Source of the DNA: Cyclobacteriaceae bacterium
GTDB taxonomy: Bacteria > Bacteroidota > Bacteroidia > Cytophagales > Cyclobacteriaceae
Direction of reading: 5' to 3'
DNA: 48,044 nt
NCBI GenBank assembly: GCA_947458475.1
Contig: CANGZP010000011.1
Location: 1 to 48,044, forward strand
A model generated the notes under the pieces. It did not search any database. It was not told the origin of the DNA and saw only the letters and a program-made list of their open reading frames with translations. A program made the translations under genes and the position numbers. Below are positions 9,851-18,118 of the stretch, piece by piece (position 1 is the first letter of the stretch; each line of letters starts with the position of its first letter).

Positions 9851-11338
9851 ATGAAGATTACCAAAGATTTGTACCAAAGTAACCTTGCCCTGCTGACAGA
9901 TTTTTACCAGTTGACAATGGCCTATGCCTATTGGAAGTCGGGAAAAGGAGAGCAGGAAGCAGTTTTTAATCTATTTTTTCGAAAAAACCCCTTTGAAGGA
10001 GGCTTCACCCTAGCAGCAGGTTTGGACTATGTGGTGGACTATTGCAAAAACTTGCAATTTGAGCAGGGCGAGTTGGAGTACTTGCGAAAGATGAAGCAAA
10101 AAGATGGCTCCGCGATGTTTGAAGCCGCATTTTTGGATTACTTGAAGGATTTGCGATTTACCTGCGATATCGATGCAGTGGAGGAGGGCACCGTGGTCTT
10201 TCCCAATGCGCCGATGGTACAGGTGAAGGGGAGTTTGATTCAGTGTCAACTCTTGGAAACCCCCTTGTTGAATATACTTAATTTTCAAACCCTAATTGCC
10301 ACGAAGGCTGCACGAATCAATTTGGCGGCGCAAGGAGCACCCGTTTTGGAGTTTGGTCTGCGCAGGGCTCAAGGCATTGATGGAGCACTCGCGGCCAGCA
10401 GGGCTTCCTACATTGGAGGCTGTACTTCTACCAGCAATGTGATGGCGGGCAAACTTTTTGATATTCCTGTATCGGGAACGCATGCACACAGCTGGATACT
10501 TTCCTTTGATTCTGAGTTGGAGGCTTTTTATGCCTATGCAGAAGCTTTTCCAGATCACTGTGTATTTCTGGTAGATACCTACGACACCTTGGCTGGTGTG
10601 AAAAATGCCATCCAAGTTGGATTGAGCCTGCGTAAAAAGGGCAAGGAGATGCTAGGAATCCGTATTGACTCAGGGGACCTGGCCTATTTCTCGATTCAGG
10701 CAAGACAATTACTCGATGAGGCAGGCTTTCCCGATGCCAAAATCTACGCTTCCAATGACCTAGATGAGTACATCATTACTTCTTTAAAGTCTCAGGATGC
10801 AGCCATCGACGTGTGGGGTGTAGGCACCAAATTGGTCACGGCCTTTGATCAGCCTGCTTTGGGGGCGGTATACAAACTTTCAGCCATCAAGAATACAGCT
10901 GGAAATTGGGAGCCAAAAGTGAAAGTGTCTCAACAATCCTTAAAAATTAATGTTCCAGGCATCCATAAGGTGCGTCGTTATTTTAGCAAAGACAAGGCAG
11001 TAGCAGACATGATATACCTTGAGGGGCAGGAGATAGATTCCAAGGGAGTAATGATTATTGATCCCAATGATGCAACACAGCGGAAGCGATTGATGCCTGC
11101 ATTTTATGAGTCGGAAGAGCTGCTCAAGCCTATTTTTAGAAAAGGGGAGCTGGTATACTCCTTGCCAAGTTTACAGGCGATTCGAGAGCGTACCCAAGTT
11201 CAATTGTCGGCATTTGATAAAACGCACAAACGTTTGACCAATCCGCACGTATATCCGGTGGGTTTGGAGGAACGCCTCCATCAACTCCGAATGGAATTAG
11301 TAATTGCAGCAAAAACGAATCAACATGAAGACAATTAA
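9851..11338 (+). CDS. pncB: Nicotinate phosphoribosyltransferase
   Basis: Makes nicotinate mononucleotide from nicotinate and PRPP with ATP hydrolysis, the second step of the deamidating NAD salvage route. The 495-residue protein belongs to the longer NAPRT subgroup. It opens with the substrate-binding region LLTDFYQLTMAYAYW (15-29); VSGTHAHSW (207-215) holds His213, the residue phosphorylated during catalysis in the family; IRIDSGDL and NDLDEY are phosphate and ribose binding motifs. Its 3' end overlaps the start of pncA by 14 nt, so the two salvage enzymes are translationally coupled. Confidence 0.96.
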   Translation: MKITKDLYQSNLALLTDFYQLTMAYAYWKSGKGEQEAVFNLFFRKNPFEGGFTLAAGLDYVVDYCKNLQFEQGELEYLRKMKQKDGSAMFEAAFLDYLKDLRFTCDIDAVEEGTVVFPNAPMVQVKGSLIQCQLLETPLLNILNFQTLIATKAARINLAAQGAPVLEFGLRRAQGIDGALAASRASYIGGCTSTSNVMAGKLFDIPVSGTHAHSWILSFDSELEAFYAYAEAFPDHCVFLVDTYDTLAGVKNAIQVGLSLRKKGKEMLGIRIDSGDLAYFSIQARQLLDEAGFPDAKIYASNDLDEYIITSLKSQDAAIDVWGVGTKLVTAFDQPALGAVYKLSAIKNTAGNWEPKVKVSQQSLKINVPGIHKVRRYFSKDKAVADMIYLEGQEIDSKGVMIIDPNDATQRKRLMPAFYESEELLKPIFRKGELVYSLPSLQAIRERTQVQLSAFDKTHKRLTNPHVYPVGLEERLHQLRMELVIAAKTNQHEDN

Positions 11339-11966
11339 TTCAGATACCGCCTTGATCTTGGTGGATGTTCAGCATGATTTTCTACCTGGTGGAGCTCTTG
11401 CTGTACCACAGGGTGATGAGATCCTACCCATCATTGCAGCGCTTCAGCCTCAATTTGATCACATTGTAGCCACCCAGGATTGGCATCCCGCGGATCACGG
11501 CAGCTTTGCTGCAAACCATCCTGGTACCCAGCCGGGTCAGCAAATCAAACTGGATGGCTTGTCTCAAATTCTTTGGCCAGTACATTGTGTGGAGGGTACA
11601 TCCGGTGCTGATTTCCCAACTACCTTTGACCGAAGTCAATGGAAGCGGGTGTTCCAAAAAGGTAGAAATCCACTGGTAGATTCGTATTCTGGGTTTTTTG
11701 ACAATGCACGAAAAGGGGATACAGGACTCAGGTCTTACCTATTGTTGCAAGGTGTGCGTCGGGTCTGTATTGTGGGCCTTGCCTTAGATTATTGTGTAAA
11801 GTACACCGCCTTGGATGCAAAAAGTTTGGGTTTTGAAACCGTAGTACTTCTGGATGCAACTCGTGCAGTCAACCTTCAGCCGGAAGATGGAAATCGTGCA
11901 ATTGAAGAACTGAAAGCTGCTGGAGTGATTTGTATGGAAAGTAAATTTCTGAGAACCTATGTTTAA
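11325..11966 (+). CDS. pncA: Nicotinamidase
   Basis: Hydrolyses nicotinamide to nicotinate, feeding the preceding PncB. The ATG at 11325 gives 213 residues starting MKTINSDTALILVDVQHDFLPGG; an in-frame extension upstream is possible but lies inside pncB. The isochorismatase-fold triad is visible: Asp14, Lys112 (FQKGRNP) and Cys157 (GLALDYCVKY). Metal ligands are Asp52 and His54 in QDWHPADHGSF and His87 in LWPVHC. It overlaps pncB by 14 nt and the following thioesterase gene by 8 nt, a compact three-gene unit. Confidence 0.96.
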   Translation: MKTINSDTALILVDVQHDFLPGGALAVPQGDEILPIIAALQPQFDHIVATQDWHPADHGSFAANHPGTQPGQQIKLDGLSQILWPVHCVEGTSGADFPTTFDRSQWKRVFQKGRNPLVDSYSGFFDNARKGDTGLRSYLLLQGVRRVCIVGLALDYCVKYTALDAKSLGFETVVLLDATRAVNLQPEDGNRAIEELKAAGVICMESKFLRTYV

Positions 11967-12477
11967 CTACGATCCACAGAAGCAGTACCCCAAGGAAACG
12001 GAAAGCCGTGTAGTGATCCGTTTTCAGGACTGTGATCCCCTTCGTCACCTCAACAATGCGAAGTATTTCGATTACTTTTTTAATGCCCGAGAAGACCAAG
12101 TTCCCAAGTTGTATGGATTGGAGATCATTGACTTGATTCGGGTGTACAAAGCTGCCTGGGTGGTGTACAATCACAACATCAGCTATGTCAAGCCGGCCAT
12201 GGTTGGGGAGTGGGTGCGGATTTTCAGCCGAATCCTCTGGTACAATGCCAATACCATTTTGGTGGAATACTACATGACCGATGATTCCAAAACGCAATTG
12301 AAGACTGTCCTTTGGTCGACCATGCGCTATGTGACCATGGAAGAAGGCAAGTCCAGTGATCATACTGGGGCAGTAGTTGACTTTTTGAAGGCCACTTCGC
12401 TGCACCTTGATCCCAGCAGCCTCGACATTCGGGATCGGGTCAAGCAGCTCAAGCGTGAGTTGGAACTAGGGGGCTGA
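11959..12477 (+). CDS. Acyl-CoA thioesterase, 4HBT hotdog fold
   Basis: A 172-residue protein with a single hotdog domain. RFQDCDPLRHLNNAKYFDYF (21-40) matches the catalytic region of YbgC/FadM-like thioesterases, with Asp26, His30 and Asn32/Asn33 in the expected places, and SYVKPAMVGEWVRI follows as the family's central strand region. It probably hydrolyses acyl-CoA esters; the substrate is not known. It overlaps pncA by 8 nt and so belongs to the NAD salvage transcript, although no metabolic link is obvious. The C-terminal tail (SSLDIRDRVKQLKRELE) looks helical. Confidence 0.85.
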   Translation: MFNYDPQKQYPKETESRVVIRFQDCDPLRHLNNAKYFDYFFNAREDQVPKLYGLEIIDLIRVYKAAWVVYNHNISYVKPAMVGEWVRIFSRILWYNANTILVEYYMTDDSKTQLKTVLWSTMRYVTMEEGKSSDHTGAVVDFLKATSLHLDPSSLDIRDRVKQLKRELELGG

Positions 12478-12485
12478 CTTTTGCC

Positions 12486-12803
12486 TTAGAGAATCATTTC
12501 ATAGTCTCGTTCCACGAGGGCAATCCGAGTTTTGTAGGAGGTATACCACTTTTCGCGTCCCTGTTTTTGGGCGATTTGGTGATCAGATTGTGCTTTCCAT
12601 GCTTTGATAGCCTCCAAACTCTTCCAATAGGAGATCGTAATTCCTAGTTCATTTCGTGCACTTTCGTGGCCTAGGTAGCCGGGTTGTAAGGCAGCAAGTC
12701 GAACCATTTCCTTAGCCATTTCTTCGTAGCCGGCTTTGATGTCTGTTCGAATGCTGGTGAAAATTACTGCGTAGTAGGGCGGAGCTGGGGTGTTAGCGTG
12801 CAT
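12486..12803 (-). CDS. Antibiotic-biosynthesis-monooxygenase (ABM) domain protein
   Basis: Small dimeric alpha-beta barrel protein of 105 residues from the ATG at 12803. The domain shows the usual pattern YYAVIFTSIRTD near the N terminus, then AALQPGYLGHESAR and GITISYWKSLEAIKAWK, ending with a Trp-Tyr pair (EKWYTSYKTRIALVERDY). This matches the ABM family member sometimes annotated as a heme-degrading or quinol monooxygenase, though no heme ligand can be identified here. It overlaps the end of the DJ-1 family gene by 11 nt and is thus translationally coupled to it. A longer start at 12848 is open but would lie deep inside the upstream gene. Confidence 0.8.
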   Translation of the reverse strand: MHANTPAPPYYAVIFTSIRTDIKAGYEEMAKEMVRLAALQPGYLGHESARNELGITISYWKSLEAIKAWKAQSDHQIAQKQGREKWYTSYKTRIALVERDYEMIL

Positions 12804-13392
12804 GTTGATCGAGGTAGGGAAGGTATTCCATGTAGGTAGCGGTGGCAAGTGCTAGTTCTTTGCCAAATGTGAGTTCGGTCAGATGTAGGGCCAGGTCTAT
12901 GCCTGCAGAAATCCCTGCGGCGGTCCAGATGCGGTCATCGCTCTGTATAAATCGAAGGCTGGGCTGAGGAATGCCGGTAGGAACAATTTCCTGCATGCTG
13001 TCAAATACTTCGTGGTGGGTGCAATAGGGTTTGTGCTCCAGAAAACCTGCTTTTCCAAGGATTCTAGATCCCGAACACACCGACATAGACCAGCTAGCCT
13101 GCTGTATTTGAGTTTGAAGTAAGGCCATGCCTGGTTGATTTTGAATGACCATTTTGCTGCCATCGCCACCGGGGAGTACCAGGTAGTTCAACTGATCCAC
13201 TTGGTCCAGGCGGTAATCGGCTAGGAGGTGGAGTCCGTTTTTGGCTCGGATCTCAAGCGCGTCTAGGCTCAGGGTATGTACTTGGAGGATTTTGTAATCG
13301 GCAAGCTGGTTGGCCACCGAAAAAACCTCGAAGGGTCCTGCAAAATCAAGTACTTCTACTTCGTCAAAAATGAGGATGCCCAGTTGTTTCAT
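12793..13392 (-). CDS. DJ-1/PfpI family protein (isocyanide-hydratase-like)
   Basis: A 199-residue class-I glutamine-amidotransferase-like protein. It begins KQLGILIFDEVEVLDFAGPFEVF, with Asp16 placed like the acidic residue of isonitrile hydratase, and the nucleophile elbow is SVCSGSRILGKAGFLE with Cys106. The length and the LDFAGP motif fit the subgroup related to InhA (isocyanide hydratase) and to the N-terminal domain of GATase1-like AraC regulators; no AraC domain is attached here. It is paired with an overlapping ABM-domain gene. The actual reaction is unknown. Confidence 0.85.
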   Translation of the reverse strand: MKQLGILIFDEVEVLDFAGPFEVFSVANQLADYKILQVHTLSLDALEIRAKNGLHLLADYRLDQVDQLNYLVLPGGDGSKMVIQNQPGMALLQTQIQQASWSMSVCSGSRILGKAGFLEHKPYCTHHEVFDSMQEIVPTGIPQPSLRFIQSDDRIWTAAGISAGIDLALHLTELTFGKELALATATYMEYLPYLDQHAR

Positions 13393-13472
13393 GGAATTTG
13401 GATTAAGCCCGAAATTGAGAAAAATTCCACGGAAAACAGAATGGCAGCTGGTTTTTGTTCATCCTCTGTGAT

Positions 13473-14074
13473 TGTTCAATTCGCCGTGGTAGTTCAACCT
13501 GCCTTCGGCAGGCAGGCCCGTTCCGGCGGGTTGGGATTCCCTATCCTCGGGTTTAGCTGTCTTCGGTAGGTTCACCTACCTTCCGCAGGTTTACCTGCCG
13601 AGGCAGGGTCCACCTACCTTCCCCAGGTTTCACCTAGGGTTATTCAAGGTTTGACCCGCGGTGGCGGGTCTTACAGTAAAAATGGATAACATGGGTAGAT
13701 AGAATTGAGAACTCTTCCCCAAAGCGGTAATTCCAATTTTGATTATGCAGGATCCGCCGTGGAGGATCCAACTTATGAATAACCCTGGTTGAACCCGCGG
13801 TGGCGGGTCTTTTCGATAGGAGGGATCTGATTATGCATGACCCGCCCGGCGGGTCGAGCCATGAATCGCGGCGGGTTTACCTACCCATTCTGTTCAATCT
13901 ACCGCGGTAGTTCAACCCGCGGTGGCGGGTCTTTTCGAGTGAACGGATTTGATTATGCATGACCCGCTCGGCGGGTCGAACCATGAATCGCCCCGGGTTG
14001 ATCCGGCACAGCGGATCAACCCGGGGAATATGGACTACTAATGGAATTCCCGACCCGCCGTGGCGGGTCGAACT
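13473..14074. repeat. Palindrome array A, upstream of the HUH transposase
   Basis: About 600 nt of GC-rich imperfect palindromes. Stems include GACCCGCGGTGGCGGGTC (13653-13670), GACCCGCCCGGCGGGTC (13839-13855), GACCCGCTCGGCGGGTC (13961-13977), GGATCCGCCGTGGAGGATCC (13750-13769) and a nested GTTGATCCG/CGGATCAAC flanked by CCCCGG/CCGGGG (13991-14026). Fixed linkers recur between them: GATTATGCA (13741, 13829, 13951), ATGAAT, TCTTTTCGA and TATGGACTACTAATGG (14029-14044). No coding potential is credible. It ends 76 nt before the transposase start. The same module order occurs in arrays B and C. Confidence 0.85.
13498..13516. repeat. Short hairpin repeat CCTGCCTTCGGCAGGCAGG
   Basis: A compact palindrome, CTGCC-TTC-GGCAG followed by an extra GCAGG, inside array A. 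Relatives are at 25043-25061, 26129-26147, 26391-26410 and 28492-28510. Confidence 0.6.
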
Positions 14075-14150
14075 TGACGCCATCTCTTGCAACTGTGGCT
14101 TAATTTTTTTTAATTGAATTAACTTAATTTTTTCAACTAAATATTTTTTT
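14075..14150 (+). promoter_or_regulatory. AT-rich leader of the transposase gene
   Basis: A sharp change from GC-rich palindromes to AT-rich sequence (TTAATTTTTTTTAATTGAATTAAC region at 14100-14150) directly before the transposase ATG. It probably carries the promoter, but no perfect -7 box is seen. Confidence 0.35.
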
Positions 14151-14603
14151 ATGCCTACCCATACCCATACCCAGCTAATTTATCACATCGTCTTTTCAAC
14201 AAAATATAGAGAACCCACGATTGAGAGGGACCAGAAAAAGAGATTGTTTGCTTTTATTTATCAGTTGCTCATCAATAAAAAATGCCATCTCTATCGGATT
14301 AATGGGGTTGAAGATCATATTCATATTGTAACCCATATTCCTCCCTCTCTTACAATTTCATCCTTAGTAAAAGATATCAAGGTTTCGAGCGGGCTTTTTA
14401 TACAGAGAGAAGCAATCTTCAAAAATTTTAAGGGATGGCAAAATGGATATGGAGCTTTTACTGCAAATTTTGCCACGAAAGATCGACTTATCAATTATGT
14501 GAAAAATCAGGAAGTGCATCATCAAAAGAAATCGTTTTTTGATGAATACAAAGGGCTTCTTGAGGAACATGGGATTGCATTCGATGAAAAATTCTTACGC
14601 TAA
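14151..14603 (+). mobile_element. tnpA: IS200/RAYT-like HUH (Y1) transposase flanked by palindrome arrays
   Basis: A 150-residue Y1 single-strand DNA transposase. The HUH motif is His56-Ile-His58 in VEDHIHIVTH, and the nucleophilic tyrosine is Tyr116 in LINYVKNQEVHHQKK; Gln120 four residues later is the usual metal ligand. The N terminus (THTQLIYHIVFSTKYREP) is typical of the IS200/IS605 and REP-associated (RAYT) families. All catalytic residues are present, so it could be active. The gene is noticeably AT richer than its flanks. It lies between palindrome arrays A and B; array B begins at the base after the stop codon. No TnpB or IscB gene accompanies it. RAYT is favoured over a simple IS200 because of the dispersed palindromes elsewhere in the window. 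Confidence 0.9.
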
Positions 14604-14998
14604 GTTCAACCTGCCTAGGTGGTTCAACCCGCGGTGGCGGGTTGGTGGATTCCTGTCCTCGGGTTTAGCTCTCATCCCCAGGTTCACCTACCTTCCCCAG
14701 GTTTCACCTGTCTTCGGTAGGTTTCGCCTACCTTCCCCAGGCTTCACCTGGGGTTATTCAAGGTTTGACCCGCGGTGGCGGGTCTTTTAGAGAACTTATT
14801 TGATTATGCATGACCCGCCCGGCGGGTCAAACGCATGAATATCCATGGGTGCAACCCATGGAAAAGGACTACTAATGATGCTCAGGACCCGCTATTCGGG
14901 TCCAACCATGAATCGCCACAGGTTGACCCGTCACAGCGGATCAACCCGTGGACTATGGACTACTATGCGATATCCCGACCCGCGCGGGTCTAACCTGC
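14604..14998. repeat. Palindrome array B, downstream of the HUH transposase
   Basis: About 395 nt in the same module order as arrays A and C: GTTCAACCCGCGG hairpin, TCCTCGGGTTTAGCT, a series of AGGTTCACCTACCTTCCCC units, TTATTCAAGGTTTGACCCGC hairpin (14766-14783), GATTATGCA (14802-14810), GACCCGCCCGGCGGGTC, ATGAAT, CCATGGG/CCCATGG hairpin (14843-14861), GGACTACTAATG, then further hairpins ending with GACCCGCGCGGGTC. It starts immediately after the transposase stop codon. Short open frames inside are chance products of the repeats. Confidence 0.85.
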
Positions 14999-15158
14999 TG
15001 TATCTGATTAATCCTCATCATTGGATGAACTAATCAAAATAATTTGGAACCTACATCGAACCGTATTCAACAAATTTTAACCGGTATTGTAAATACCCTA
15101 ATAAACAGATACATATTTTAAAAATTAACTCTAGCTTGCGATCGTTTTTTGCAATAAC

Positions 15159-15539
15159 ATGATTTTAATAACCAGTTTGTTCACCCTTCTCCTTCGCCTG
15201 TCCCTATTGGGTCAGGGACCAGGGGAAGAAGTGCCACTTGACTGGCCTTCAATTTTAGCTGCAGCATCACCTGTTTCCCCCTCTGTAAATGGAGAACATC
15301 TAGAACCTGTTTATGGATCGTTTAATGGGATTGGTACCTTAGTTCCTTGTATTGAAGTAGAGGAAAAAGTAGAAGTTGAATCCGAGAGCATCACCTCCTT
15401 TTTACTACTTCATTCTTCCAAGTTTGTTCGAAAAGAACAATTGGCTGGATTCCTTTCCATTTTTGGAAATAAGGCCATTCGGGGTAGTCTTTTGCCTCTT
15501 TATGATTTTTTTCATACCTGGAAAATTCACCTGAGCTAA
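15159..15539 (+). CDS. Hypothetical small protein upstream of dabA
   Basis: A 126-residue product I do not recognise. The N terminus (ILITSLFTLLLRLSLLG) is hydrophobic and could be a signal peptide or single membrane anchor; the middle is acidic (VEEKVEVESES) and the C-terminal third is basic and helical in character (FVRKEQLAGFLSIFGNKAIRG...FFHTWKIHLS). It lies 86 nt before dabA on the same strand, and that gap holds a perfect 20-bp palindrome. It may be part of the carbon-uptake transcript, but coding status rests only on length, composition and position. The sequence before it (14999-15158) is AT rich and without clear features. Confidence 0.5.
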   Translation: MILITSLFTLLLRLSLLGQGPGEEVPLDWPSILAAASPVSPSVNGEHLEPVYGSFNGIGTLVPCIEVEEKVEVESESITSFLLLHSSKFVRKEQLAGFLSIFGNKAIRGSLLPLYDFFHTWKIHLS

Positions 15540-15559
15540 TTTTTTTTGCCCATTAAGGC

Positions 15560-15579
15560 TATTCCTGAATTCAGGAATA
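15560..15579. promoter_or_regulatory. Perfect 20-bp palindrome before dabA, possible operator
   Basis: TATTCCTGAATTCAGGAATA is perfectly self-complementary and lies 46 nt before the dabA start. There is no T run after it and no loop, so it is a better candidate for a dimeric regulator site than for a terminator. No regulator gene is adjacent. Confidence 0.45.
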
Positions 15580-15625
15580 AAACTGCCGTTGTCTAGACGG
15601 AATTTCTCACTCAGAATTTTATACC

Positions 15626-18118
15626 ATGCATCATCATTCCACGCATCAGGGGATGGCTGTGGAGGACATACTTCCTTTGTTGAAGCATTTCCTTCCTGCT
15701 CAGGCTCCATTGAAGGACTTTGTCCATCACAATACGCTACATGCTTTTCAGCATCTCCCTTTTTTTCAAGCACTTAAACAAGCAAGTGCACAGTTTGGAT
15801 ACAGAGGATTTTTGCCTCTGGAGCAGTACCGGAACTTGTACGGAGAAGGAAAAATTAAAGGCCAGGTTCTCCAACGAATTTTGGAAGAGCAATTCGGAGA
15901 CCAAGCCAATGGTTGGCTGGTCAAACTCTTAGACGAATCCCAAGAAAGCCCTTCTGCTTCCAAAATAGGCCAATTTAGAGGGCTTTGGAAGCAGGAATAC
16001 CATTACAATCTCGATAAAGTCACCCATCCATTTTTATTTCGCTTGCTCGCGGCCTATTTGGACCAAGGGATCTCTATTTGGTCCTTTCCTCTGGAATCCA
16101 AGGGATTTTTGGAGGCGATACGTGGCCTACAGCGAGACAGCTTTTCGGCTATTTTCACCTCGAAAAGAGCCATCTCCTTACTTCAGAAGCGAGACCTTGG
16201 TTTGGAAGATGTCTTGCAGGTGCTGGTCGGCCATTCGGACAGCTATGCCTGGTATCTTTTGGATCAGCAGTTTGCGCATCCAGGCTGGTCGGGAATGGTG
16301 TCTGTGCTCGAATCTCAGCCAGAATCCTTGTTGGACACCAAGCCAATCGCATTGGAGGACTTCATTCTTGTGGAGTGCCTGTTGGAAATTGATGCCCTAG
16401 ACAAAAAGTTTGGAGATTCATGGGTGCCTTTGGGTATTCAATTTCCTTTTTCAAGTCAGGAATGGTTGGAAATTAGCTTGTTCAGTAGCTCAGATTTGGT
16501 TCTGCAAACTTGGCAAGAGGCCTACGAATGGAGTTACTACGACGAAGTATTGGCAGGAATCAAATCGGTGGAACCTTTGCCATCTTTGGGTTCGGTTCCC
16601 AGCTTTCAAGCTCTCTTTTGTATTGACGACCGAGAATGCAGCACGCGTAGGCATTTGGAGTACATCGACCCTCATTGTGCAACCTATGGGACACCAGGGT
16701 TTTTCAACGTAGAGTTTTACTTTCAGCCAGAGTATGGGAAATTCCATACCAAATCTTGTCCCGCACCGGTTACCCCCAAATTTCTAATCAAGGAGACGGC
16801 CAAGCATAAAAAGCTGGCTTCGGATGTCCACTTTCACCAGCGAAGCCATTCCCTAGTTCGTGGATGGTTGAGTGCCCAAACGCTTGGATTTTGGTCTGCT
16901 TTACGTCTTATAGGCAATGTATTCCGGCCTAGTTCCTCCGTCTTGGAAGTGTCGAGCATGCACCACATGGACCCCAAGGGAAGCCTCTCCATCCTGTACC
17001 AAGGCGAAGAAAATGGCTTACAAGTAGGTTTTAAGGTAGAAGAAATGGCAGACCGCATCGAAGGATTGCTGCGAAGCATTGGTTTGGTGGATGGATTTTC
17101 TCCGCTGGTCTACTTGATTGGCCACGGTGCTTCAAGTATCAACAATACGCACTATGCAGGATACGACTGCGGTGCTTGCTGTGGTCGGCCTGGTTCGGTC
17201 AATGCGAGAGTGGCTGCCTTTATGGCCAATCAACCTGGAGTGAGGCAACTTCTTCTGCAAAGAGAAATTGACATTCCAGCCTCCACTCAATTTTTGGGAG
17301 GCCTACACGACACCACAAAGGATGAATTGCTGTTTTTTGATGAAGACATCCTGAATTTTGAAAACCTGAAGTTGCATCTTGAAAATCAAAGGAAGTTTGT
17401 ACGTGTCTTGGATATTAATTCACTAGAGCGATCGCGTCGATTCGACACCTTGGATAAAAATAAATCCATTGGTGGACTTCACGAAGCGGTTAAAAAACGA
17501 GCGTTTTCCCTCTTTGAACCGCGTCCAGAATACAATCATGCTACCAATGCGCTTTGTATTGTGTCTCGAAAATCCACGATCAAAGGATTGTTTTTTGACC
17601 GAAGGGCTTTTCTCAACTCCTATGACTACCGCCAAGATCCAGACGGTGTATCCTTAACCAAAATTCTATCTGCCGCCATCCCGGTTTGTGGTGGGATCAA
17701 TCTGGAGTATTATTTCTCTCGAATGGATCCAGACAAGTTGGGCGCAGGAACCAAGCTTTCTCACAACGTGATGGGCCTCATCGGTGTAGCGAATGGAGCA
17801 GATGGGGATTTGCGAACAGGGCTTCCGTACCAGATGGTAGAAATACACGACCCTATTCGTTTGCTGATGGTGGTAGAGCAGGATCCGGCTTTGGTGGCAA
17901 AGGTGCTCGAATCTAATCCAGGAATTCATGAGTGGGTGAAAAATACTTGGGTTCATTTCGTGGTCATTGATCCTAGTACAGGGGAATTGCTTCGAAGAGT
18001 AGATGAAAAATTCATTCCATATCTCCCACTCACCGAAGTCGAGCATTTGGATCATCTCCAAGACAAGCTCTTAAGTACGCAACAAAACCTTCCCGTGTAC
18101 CTAATCGATTCGCTCTGA
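15626..18118 (+). CDS. dabA: Inorganic carbon accumulation protein DabA (DUF2309)
   Basis: Cytoplasmic, membrane-associated subunit of the DAB bicarbonate/CO2 accumulation system; it resembles beta-carbonic anhydrases and is thought to hydrate CO2 one way, powered by the ion flux through DabB. The 830-residue protein carries the expected zinc site: Cys332 and Asp334 in FCIDDREC, His500 in LIGHGAS and Cys515 in GYDCGACCGRPGS; the spacing (2 between the first pair, 15 between the last pair) equals that of the characterised Halothiobacillus protein. The N-terminal part LKDFVHHNTLHAFQHLPF is also a family hallmark. Its TGA overlaps the ATG of dabB by one base, so the pair is translationally coupled. 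Confidence 0.95.
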   Translation: MHHHSTHQGMAVEDILPLLKHFLPAQAPLKDFVHHNTLHAFQHLPFFQALKQASAQFGYRGFLPLEQYRNLYGEGKIKGQVLQRILEEQFGDQANGWLVKLLDESQESPSASKIGQFRGLWKQEYHYNLDKVTHPFLFRLLAAYLDQGISIWSFPLESKGFLEAIRGLQRDSFSAIFTSKRAISLLQKRDLGLEDVLQVLVGHSDSYAWYLLDQQFAHPGWSGMVSVLESQPESLLDTKPIALEDFILVECLLEIDALDKKFGDSWVPLGIQFPFSSQEWLEISLFSSSDLVLQTWQEAYEWSYYDEVLAGIKSVEPLPSLGSVPSFQALFCIDDRECSTRRHLEYIDPHCATYGTPGFFNVEFYFQPEYGKFHTKSCPAPVTPKFLIKETAKHKKLASDVHFHQRSHSLVRGWLSAQTLGFWSALRLIGNVFRPSSSVLEVSSMHHMDPKGSLSILYQGEENGLQVGFKVEEMADRIEGLLRSIGLVDGFSPLVYLIGHGASSINNTHYAGYDCGACCGRPGSVNARVAAFMANQPGVRQLLLQREIDIPASTQFLGGLHDTTKDELLFFDEDILNFENLKLHLENQRKFVRVLDINSLERSRRFDTLDKNKSIGGLHEAVKKRAFSLFEPRPEYNHATNALCIVSRKSTIKGLFFDRRAFLNSYDYRQDPDGVSLTKILSAAIPVCGGINLEYYFSRMDPDKLGAGTKLSHNVMGLIGVANGADGDLRTGLPYQMVEIHDPIRLLMVVEQDPALVAKVLESNPGIHEWVKNTWVHFVVIDPSTGELLRRVDEKFIPYLPLTEVEHLDHLQDKLLSTQQNLPVYLIDSL

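Noticed and set aside
13276-13569. A 97-codon plus-strand frame running from the DJ-1 gene into array A
   Set aside because: It is antisense to a well-supported gene and then crosses repeat DNA.
13473-14998. Possible CRISPR array in the palindrome-rich region
   Set aside because: There is no constant repeat with equal-length spacers, the units differ in stem sequence and spacing, and no cas gene is near.
14539-15033. Short plus-strand frames at 14539-14790 and 14845-15033
   Set aside because: They lie inside array B and translate the hairpins (Pro/Arg/Gly-rich); they share no feature with real genes and are best seen as chance frames.
16078-17079. Several frames of 80-104 codons inside dabA on both strands
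   Set aside because: They are shadows of a long, well-conserved gene with all active-site residues in the main frame.
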